A DNA stretch of 64,000 nucleotides from Isoetes taiwanensis. Taxonomy: Eukaryota; Streptophyta; Lycopodiopsida; Isoetales; Isoetaceae. The notes beneath the pieces are model-generated. The model ran no database searches, was not told the DNA's origin, and saw only the letters and a list, made by a program, of their open reading frames with translations. Where the stretch lies: positions 6,466,563 through 6,530,562 of the forward strand of contig JAJEKV010000072.1 of NCBI GenBank assembly GCA_021234155.1. The letters run 5' to 3'. Position numbers and translations under genes: made by a program. Positions 55,301 to 64,000 of this stretch are shown piece by piece (position 1 is the stretch's first letter; each line of letters opens with the position of its first letter).

Positions 55301-57992
55301 GCGCTACCCGTAATTTTTGGTTTTCTCAATTTTAACCCGAATAGACTTATTATCAAAATCATCTCAAGTTTAGTTTCAAAAGTGTAAGATCATGTTTTTC
55401 TCCTAAGCAAGACTTCATTCTTTCAAAGAAACGTTTAGTAGAACTACCTACGGCCAAATACCTCGCTTTATCTTTTGTTGTCTCACAAGAACTATTCCTT
55501 TCTTAAAGTCATCGCGGTGTTTCCTTTTCCAACACCGCGAATGAAGAGTGTAGACTCACTATGATTTTGCCGTTTTTAAGAGAAGTACTTTGACGTTAAT
55601 CCTTCCAGCGTTGGTGCCTGCACCTGCTCATACTTAGTCCTCTTTGTCCGCCGCGTAAACCGTTTGTACGTTCCGTGGATGCTTTTTAATCAGCTGGGCG
55701 AAAAACTAAGCTACACCATCCTTCCAAATTCCTACCAGCTTCTCGCCATACAACTTTCCATGGATTCAAAATTGTTCTCGCCGCTTATGTTCCATGTGAC
55801 TCAACCCATACCCGTTCGAATCTCTTCGTGAAAGGAATGGAGATTTGGGGCCAACGCCAAACAAAAAAATTCATGTCACTCATGTATTTCCTTAATCCGG
55901 TAATTCAAATTGAATCCTGTGAAAGGGCCGGAGATTTCCCGGGGCCAACGCCGTAAAACAAAATTTCTATGTCATCAAGTGCAGAAACCCCAATGCGCTT
56001 ACTGATGTAGGTGTTGCACGCCACTCGAGTCCATCATTCCGGGGATAAAATTTTAATTACATGCTGTACCCATATGGCGAATAGGCCCATTTGAAGGATT
56101 CTTTTTCCTGTGTATGTAATCAAGGCGCTCACTTAGCCTTCTCGTAGTTGCCCAACCATTATTGGAATAGCGTCCAGTTTAAAATACTGCGGACAAAGCA
56201 GCCTGAACCATGAGATTTAATGGAAATGCTTTGGAGCAATCAAACTGGAGATCGCATCGACACCCTCGGGATGGAGTATTTTAAGGAAACAAGCCCATAA
56301 ACGTTATTAGGGCCGGATGTACATCCCCAGCGCCATGCCAAAATTCCATCTTGAATCAAAACCGCTTGCCAAAGCAGTGGGGAACCCAAACAATCCTAAA
56401 ATTTGAAGCTTCACCTGAAATCCTTAGCCAACAAGTCTTCTAAAATATGGTACACGCGGATGAGGGGTTGATTGTGAAACCCTCGCTACTTTCAGCCTCT
56501 TCTTTTCCCAAATTTGCAGCTCTTTTTGATTGATGATGGAAGAAGTTTAAGTATCTCATAAACTTTTGGCCCACGCAAAAGATACAGGAGTTTATGAACG
56601 CGGGCGCCTACATCCTAAAGACAACCCTCAAGAAGAAGACAAACCTAAGAAGTGAATTGAAATACCGGAGACGCCCCTAAGACAAACCGTAAATATTTTA
56701 ATTGCAAATTCTTCAATTCCTTAACTTCCATAGCCCTGAGAGAAGAGAAAGCCTTTTGCTAACCAAAGATGAAGAAGTTTTATTGAAACAAATATAATGT
56801 CCTTTAGTTTGATTACTTCAAATTACGTACCAAAAAGTCCAGCGATTTATCACTGCACGCGGAGGATGCCGCAACCATAAAGAATCTGCATTAAAGCTCT
56901 GTGAACAATTCGGCTTTGAAACCCATGCATCTCTTCTAGAATTGCCAACACAGATTTGCCTAACGCCCCAACAGTAACCCTCGCCAGAATATTTCAAACA
57001 CGGAAAATACGTGCGGAACAATGTACTGTAATGACGACCAAGACTGAAATGCAATAACCAAAAAGTTCTCGCCAAGCAGCAAAGCGAGCTCGTACAACTC
57101 TTTGATTTGGATCATTCAAATGTTGCACGCGTAAAACTTCCCAATAACAGCTTTAATCTTGAGACCGTTGATTCTTCATAAGTCCCTAAGCTTCCCGTAG
57201 CCAACAAAACATCAAATCCTAGTATACCAATTGAATAAGCAAGCTTTCAAACATTTGTCCAAAACTCTCCCACCCATATGATAAATTATATAAATGCATT
57301 TTGCAATGCCTTGAGAAGTAGATGCTATTCTTCTTTGGAACCAATGCGTTTGGAGCCCTCTTTGTGTTCCATGGTCCTGACATTTTCAGTCTGGTTGAAA
57401 ACGCCATACCCGCATTAATTTGACTTATTAACCTTTGAGCGTGATCTGATTTTCCTCTACCGATAAATCTGACACATTACGCTACCTCATCTTGTTGTGC
57501 AAAATGGATGCGCCCAAATGTATAGCTAAAGTTGTGATATCCTCGAAAAGAAAGCACTTTGATATTAAAGCGCCGGCCCCGCGGCACTTCGCCGCTCACT
57601 TTTTAACCCGCATTAGACTTCATACGCACCATTCTTGTTTCTAGCCCTTCTGGGGTAAAGTAAGATCTGCGTTTTCTCCAAGTCGCGACTTCATTCCTTT
57701 CTCGCGAAATCAAAAACGCTCATAGAACCACTCCACACGCATAACTTCTCGCTATCTTTGTTGTCTCACCAAAGAACCTACCTTCTTGGGGAACATCATG
57801 TGTGCATTCTTTAAGTGCCTTTCTACTATGCCTCAGAAACCCTTTTCTTAAGTCAATCTAACCTATAAATGTTTAATTCCTATTATAAAGCCAAAAACAC
57901 TTGGTTGGCTTGACAAATTAAATATATCTAGTAGAATACCATACCCTGATACCTTTCTTGCTTCATCTTCAATTCCACTACATTCTCAAGCC
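46395..57992. repeat. Tandem array of five 2.2-2.8 kb units, two alternating types
   Basis: The anchor GATTGATGATGGAAGAAG occurs at 46505, 49275, 51519, 54289 and 56528, giving spacings of 2770, 2244, 2770 and 2239 bp. Units 1 and 3 (type A) lack about 115 bp present in units 2 and 4 (around TTGTGCAAAATGGACACC). Units 2 and 4 (type B) lack about 650 bp present in A, from after CATCATGTGTGCAT to GAATGAAGAGT. Unit 5 has both parts and stops abruptly at 57992; unit 1 also starts cut. On the minus strand a frame of about 127 codons (HWVSRKITSSQG, LWKFLDKCLKAYSNWYTR, QALEVLCKHLNDPNQK) is open in unit 2 and broken in the others. I do not recognise it. Later units carry many small indels. Confidence 0.85.
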
Positions 57993-60900
57993 AAAAATGT
58001 TTGGGGTCCGGTTCGAACTCGAAGATGTACTGCAGGAGAATCCGCGGATCTACCGTGATGGTACCGGGGATTATGTCACGCCGGATCAAAAGAAGAGAAG
58101 AAAAAGGAAGAAGAAACGTCAGAACAGCCGAGAGAAAGATGATGAGCTTCCTTGGATACATCAACATGAAGTACCAAGGAGCCCCTCGCATTAGAGAGAG
58201 AGAGAAAACCCAGCAGGATAAGACTCAAAACTCATCTAAAAAACTTATAAAGGCAACCTTACTCATATATATAGGCATGTAATGCCTGGGCCCACAGGAT
58301 GCCACTTCCGTACCATCTTCGAATTCTGGCGAGCCTGATGAAATGCTGGAAGGTAGTTCCCCTTAGTGCTCTTAGAATTACGCTGACAGCTTGGATGGGG
58401 CGCAAGTAAGGACGCGTCGTCACTTGTTCCGAAGCTGGGCGCTTTCGTTGACCAAATGGCAATGTTTTCGAACGCGGCCCAGCCGTGCTTTTTGGTTCAT
58501 GAGCCTTGATGTTCACCCGGCCGCATCAGCATCCAGAGCTTGGACCCTGCCCGGCGCCGTGATGAGCGAATAGTCCCGCACGTAAAGAGGCGCGTAATTG
58601 GCCCCACCAAACGGCTTACCTCGTGAAAGTGAAGAAAAGGAGGAAGCGCCGTGAGGGCGAAGCCACCGTTCGGAAAGTGATCCTCACGCGAGGCGACGCA
58701 CCATTGCGGGTGTCAGCCAGCGGAGACCCCGGCGACTTGAAGAGCTTGAGGAAGCAGTTTTGGGCCAAGGGCGTGATCGCATCAGCCAAGAAAGCCGGTG
58801 AGCCGCACCGGCGCGTCTTCTGGGCGGGCGCTGGGCGTCGGTGAAAATGTACCGACATTCCATGAGTGAGCATGCGCCCTGGCCAAAAGGCACCATTAAT
58901 CGTGCATTCGGATTGCGCGGAAAATGGGACGTACCGCCGACAAGTAGGAGTTTGCGTCGCATTTTGAGAGCAGCCAAGAAAAGCCCCGCTTTGAAGATGC
59001 CAGGATTTAAGGATCAGTGAGGTGGAGGCATTCCAAGAAGGTGTCGAGACCATAGCCGCGCATCCGCCGCCGCTGCCAACACGCCTGGCTAGCACGTAGA
59101 TCCAATTCGTGGTGCCAGTCCGCGAGTGGCACCTTCTTCCCACGTGGAGCGGCGCATCAAAACGTGATCCCACCGGAGATCCGCCATTGCCGAGATCCCC
59201 AGGTGGTGGTGCCCGCACCGCATACCATCCATGACCTTTGGTCCAAAAGGAAGGGGCGCCAATCGCAGGTTTAGAACTCAGCGTGGAGGTATCGTAGCCA
59301 GTGGAAGTGTATGAGAGAAGCGAACTACGCCCGCGCGTGGTTGGCCGAAAGGTTCCCCGAATCGACTGGCTAAGATCCGACCAAGAGCCCTCGCATTATT
59401 CAACGCATCCCAAAGAGAAGCAGTAGAGTCGAGAGCGATGGAGGCAAGCACCCGACCGACTGGCTTTAAAGCGCACCAACGTAGAGTTTGTAATCGGGAT
59501 TGTAACCTACGAGGTGTCGTGATATAATTTGTGCATAGGGAAGATCCTCTGGAGTCCATACTTCCCCGGATGAGTTGCGTGTTTGCCCGCTTCGCTTTAT
59601 GTAGGATAAATGATTGGCAGCTCAGCATGTACCCCATGAAGAGTTTGGGTCCCAGGCAGATCCGCAAAGATGCGATTTCCTCGTTATCCCTCAAGCACCC
59701 ATTGCACAAGCAGTCACCCCGCCAGTACCCATTTCCAAAGTGTTCTGTATCACCCAGATAGAAAATTCATGAAATATGCGCCATGGGCTTCCAAACCAAT
59801 TGCTGGTATAGAGTCCTGATCGTATGAGATCAAAGACCATAAAAGCACAAAGACAACCCTTTGTCTTCAATGGAGAGTTCCTCGCCAACCAAAGAAAATC
59901 GCGACCGCCGGAATATCCACAGGCTACTTCCACCGCTATTCTCGCGCTGAAGAGGTGGCGCCGAAAGCAAACGCGCGCTGTAAATCGTGATAGCGTGAGT
60001 GCAACCCGTGAAAGTCAAATGCGTACCGGCGAAAGAATGGGCGTGATGGGCGCTAAGTTTGTTTACCCTTACCGCCACCAATAGCCGCCTGCTTGTTGTT
60101 CGGGAGATCACGGATCCTAAATTGTCCTTCGAGCGAATAGGTATGCGGATCGCCCACCCGCTTCGGCAGTGTTGACCTGGGATAGCACGGGCAGTATTGA
60201 GATAGCAACGCAATTCCCCGCTGCCATCCGTAAGATCTTTCCCGCTTCGCACTCCTCGCGAAGTGAATCTTGGAAGAGAGGTGAGCCAGAGGTCTGGTGG
60301 GTAGAGCTGAGCCGCTAAGGAGGCGCAATTTGAGCCCCGCTGAAAGATTTTGGAACTTGAAGTACAGCCACAGCTGAGGCTGCAAAGGCATTGGAGTTTA
60401 GCAAATATCTCAAGGCCCTACCTCAGAGAGCGTGTTTGGGACTGGTGTCAGCCCCAATAAAGTCTGAATTTCCCGACCGAGTCGAAAGCCTCGCTGGATC
60501 TCATGAAGCTGGTTGACTTGAGCTGTGGGTACTTTTGAGATCTGCATGAGCCCTCAGCAGAGTCACATCTTGAAGTTTGGCTCTCCAAAAGTTGCAACTT
60601 GGGGCGCTTGCAGCCTGGAAGGTCCCGCGGGTGTAATGTGCGACGAGGCCTCTAGTGCCTGCTTGAACCTCTCGCCATAAGAGCGCCTTTGGGATTCTTA
60701 GAACTTGAGAGCAAAGCAGCCTTGAGCATCCCGCCGCTGATAATGGATACAACAAACCCAGGATTCCAGGGTGTTGTGGCGGTGGTGGAGCTTGTCAAGC
60801 GTTCCCGCTTGGGATGTTTGAGAAAAATGGTGGCAGCGGATGGTGTAGCTGGGAGAGGAGATGCGACATGGGTGTGGACCCTGAGCCACGACCTCGCTGG

Positions 60901-63900
60901 AATATGAAGTGCCAAAATCTCTAGTGAGGATTGGAAGGGAGTTTTGAGTGGAATTTTTGCGAGAATTTGGGTGGTGTGGGAGGGAAGCAATGACGGATGA
61001 GGGCTTGGTAAAGCGTGCTCCAATAAAACGTCCCGTGAACAAGGAATTCTACAGCAGCCCCATTTCTTGGAGAAGACGATAGAACATCATTTAGCTGGTA
61101 ATCTGTGGTGTTTGGAGGTGTAGCGTTGAGGACCAGGTTATAGAAAGTGCTTTTTATTGATATGGGGTGTTCTTGGATAGAATACCCGGCCAGTCTCTAC
61201 TTAAATTTAACAAAGGTTTCGCGGAGGGCTTGTCGATATTGGGCCCGACGATGGACATTGGCATGATAAGCAAAAAGTAATCTCAAACTCGCGGATACCC
61301 AGATCCCTAGATAGCAGAATGGCACGGGTGTAAGGTAACAGTGAAATACCTCGAAAAGCAAATGTTGAGTCAACGTAAATAGTGGTGCCATCGCATCACA
61401 AAGGTGTAATCCCTAAGGGGCCGTTAACGATATTAGCTTAATTTAATCAAGCCTTTAACCGCCTGACTGGGATCTAAGTTCCATTTGAGTATGGAAATTC
61501 TGTCATACCGCAAAGTCACTTTATTTTAACAAGGGCTTCCAACAAAGTAAGCTGGAAGTGGTATGATACATGCAGCTCTGATCCTTGGGGTTTAGTTTTT
61601 TGGGCGTAGGAAAATCTGTGCTCTAAGTGGAACGTCAGATGTGCTGAACGGGTGATAGGATGCCAAAGGCGTAGCGACGGCAAAGCCCGAGTACTTGGAG
61701 GACAAAGGCGCATAAGAGGAACTAAAAGGTTTGCTTTGCGGGAAGCACAACCGGGGAGGCTTAAGAGGTGTGAAGAGTGCTAAACCGAAACCCAGATGGT
61801 GCCGTGTCAAAAGATAAAGGGCGGCGTTCGGCGAAAACGCCGAAGTCCCGTATAGCTTTGGCAATGGTCCCAGCGGCCATAGACGAAAGAAAGATCGACG
61901 TGACAGATGGGTAAAAGCTAATACACCCATTAATGCCTCACCGCGAAAAGAAGGAAATGGCACCGAATGCCAAACCTGGGTATGCATATCATTAAAAGGA
62001 ATGTACCTATGTACTATGGCTAGATATGCAAAGGGAGAAAAGATTCTCATTTTAAAAACAGCCTCTGTACTTCAAAACACGCGCTGGCGCATTTGTGTGA
62101 TTTGGTCCACGCACAGTGAGTGCCTCAAAGGCTATATACATCTTAAACCCCAGTATAAAACTTAAGGCATCCGTATGGCGCCAAGATGGCCGGGCCGGGC
62201 CGGCTTGAATCTGGGAAGATCGCATCGGTGCCCACTAAACGCCGAGTGATCACTCTGCGTATACCCCTGTTCTGGATCTGCGCCGCCAACCGGGTGGTAC
62301 CCACCACCGGCCAGCGTCGGGATGTCGTAACATCCCACCTAGTACCCCAACGGGATTGAGGCAGGTTCTTACCTTCGGGCTGGGATCCTGAGTGTAACTT
62401 CCTTACCATCCCCAAGATACTACCTTCCCGCCTCAACCCTATGGGGGTTTCGCCTAGGACTTCTGAAGATGTGGCTTCCTGTTCTTTTTGCAATAGCGGC
62501 GAAAGGCCCACAAGAAATTAGTCAGCCAAGGCCTAATATTTGTAAAATCTCCACCATAATATGCAATATACTTTCAGTCACTGTGGAAGTTTTAGTTTCT
62601 GAAACCGTTCTCGTGGTATGATGTCTACCAGTGAATGAAATGCTTTTAGAATTAAACCATATTAACCAATAGGATGATGCCATCTAACTTTAAATGCATT
62701 GAACGCCATTCCAAACTTGAATACCTGATATGTATGTAGCCGTTTTCAACTAAACTTGAGTTACCTAAAAATTTTAAAATTTTAATCAAAGCAGCTAAAC
62801 CCAAACTCCTCTTAACAAGTTTTTGTCTCAAAACCACATGGCAGCATTTTTTGCAACTGTTGTCCATGAAGAAACTCGCATTATGCGCATCCCTTCTAAG
62901 CCCATCCCAACCGTTTCGAATTGATGGAACGCCTTTGGCGCCAGTGGATACGGCGCACGCCGGAGTCTTCGGCGCTGGAATGGATGCGCCCCAAACCGGA
63001 TGGAGTATTTCTCCACCAAACCCACCTTTAAAAGAAAGGCACTGGGCACCCTTAAACGCTATTGCAGGCCCAAAGAATGCGAGGGAAGTTTTGTCTCCGC
63101 TAACTGTGCGGAAGCGCCAGCCAAATTTTCTTGAGAATGGTGACCGTAGTTTTGTTGGTGCTTTCTCGCCAACCCATTGCCTTGAGGATAAAGGTGTGCT
63201 CTTGTGATGATGTGTATCGAGATAACCGGCCAGCTCCTTGATAGCATGCGATTGATGAAATGAACACCACGCCCACTCAGCCCGCGGGGCAGCCCAATCG
63301 CCATGGCCTGCTGCACAGCGGATAGCAGGTGACTTAGCCGTGCTTGCCGCAGTTGTTGTTCCCCTGAAGTGCACGCTTCCATTTGGTGGCGAGTCGCGAG
63401 AACTGTGGACGTATCGGGCACGCAGTGTGCCGCGCAGAGGGATCTTTATATAGGGTCCGCCAAAAGTCCGCCCCTGAATTTGGCCGGCGTGGGAAGCGCG
63501 CGGCGACCGTAGCCAAGGGAAGTACGCCAGCGCCCCACCCGCCGGCAAGCATCATCACACGGGTGGCGTGGGCGTAAGTATCTTTGAAGAGCTGCAATAA
63601 TAATACCCTACTAGAAGGATTTTGCGGCCTTGCGGTGTCACCTTAGCGAAATGGTTCACCAATCGGTGCCCTTTGATGAGCTTCAACAATGTCCGAACTT
63701 CATGAGGTGGCAGAACAATACGCCTGCTGATGCAGGTCCTTACCTTTTAGAAGGAGATGTCCTTAAAATCCACGTGGTGTAGTGTCACGGACCTCTCGGA
63801 GAAATTGGATACGCGGATCGCCGCTGGGCGCAGATAGCCGCTTCCTGTCTTCCTGTAAAGAGCACCCGTGGAGTGAGAGGCACCGCTGAAAACGTGGAAC

Positions 63901-64000
63901 CAAATGTGGTGTTGCCGTGACTGCGCGCGAAGCTGAGCATCGTGAAAGGCTGCTCGAGACCGCGCGAAGGTTACCATGTAACTGAACGAAGTACATTGAA
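57993..64000. other. GC-rich tail, no gene assigned; possible LINE-like remnant on minus
   Basis: Composition changes at 57992. Frames open on both strands are explained by GC content. The longest (62652-63548 minus, 298 codons) has no motif I recognise. Between about 60250 and 59300 on the minus strand, pieces such as DFLWLARNSPLKTKG and CNGCLRDNEE recall the Trp- and Cys-rich zf-RVT end of plant LINE polyproteins, in shifting frames. TGTCACGCCGG (58074) resembles an LTR start, but no partner was found. The many frame changes resemble those in the last units of the array and may reflect sequence quality. Confidence 0.25.

Noticed and set aside
58616-59218. 200-codon minus-strand open frame
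   Set aside because: Arg/Ser/Pro-rich with no domain; overlapping frames on both strands; composition effect.
62652-63548. 298-codon minus-strand open frame
   Set aside because: It is the longest in the window but sits in GC-rich DNA where frames open by chance. Motifs are absent and both strands are open.

Overview
The window is nuclear DNA of a land plant. The evidence is a nuclear photosystem I subunit gene (psaK) with a plastid transit peptide, PLS-type pentatricopeptide (PPR) coding remnants, plant-specific families (DUF8039, DUF3133), GT-AG introns, and a large amount of decayed mobile DNA between few genes. A cyanobacterial-type cell-wall amidase remnant with plant introns would suit a non-seed plant that keeps plastid peptidoglycan biology (bryophyte, lycophyte or fern), but that is inference.

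Only three genes look intact. They are a HAD-family hydrolase (23456-24058, minus, one exon), psaK (29160-29718, minus, three exons, 135 aa) and a Tat-SF1/CUS2-type splicing factor gene (32456-36000, plus, twelve exons, 493 aa) with a TATA box and short upstream ORFs.

The rest is decayed genes and repeats. From the left: a degenerate DNA-methyltransferase-like exon (1-1243, minus); a small DUF8039 transposase-associated fragment (about 3520-3852); low-complexity and LTR-like sequence (5-7 kb). An 8-kb segment (7193-15275) is bounded by inverted copies of one repeat. It holds two copies of a broken N-acetylmuramoyl-L-alanine amidase-like gene, inverted-repeat (fold-back) elements and tandem repeats. 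Then come a PPR fragment (19.7-20.2 kb), another fold-back element (21.3-21.8 kb), the HAD gene, and a minisatellite of seven ACGGACATATGTC motifs (24370-25070) directly upstream of a broken ParB-like gene (25088-26959). That gene abuts a PPR pseudogene (26970-28460). After psaK and the splicing factor gene follow 5 kb of gene-poor DNA, a decayed DUF3133 'extra-large-G-like' zinc-ribbon gene (41500-44220, minus), an 11.6-kb tandem array of 2.2-2.8 kb units (46395-57992), and a GC-rich 6-kb tail that I could not assign.

The most interesting signal is a link between the methyltransferase-like fragment and the ParB-like gene. The ACGGACATATGTC motif array upstream of the ParB-like gene also occurs once, in the matching orientation, just upstream of the methyltransferase-like exon. 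ParB and N4/N6 methyltransferase domains are known partners in phages and bacteria, so the two may be pieces of one plant mobile-element family with its own repeat-rich upstream region. All protein family calls were made by eye from motifs; no search was run.
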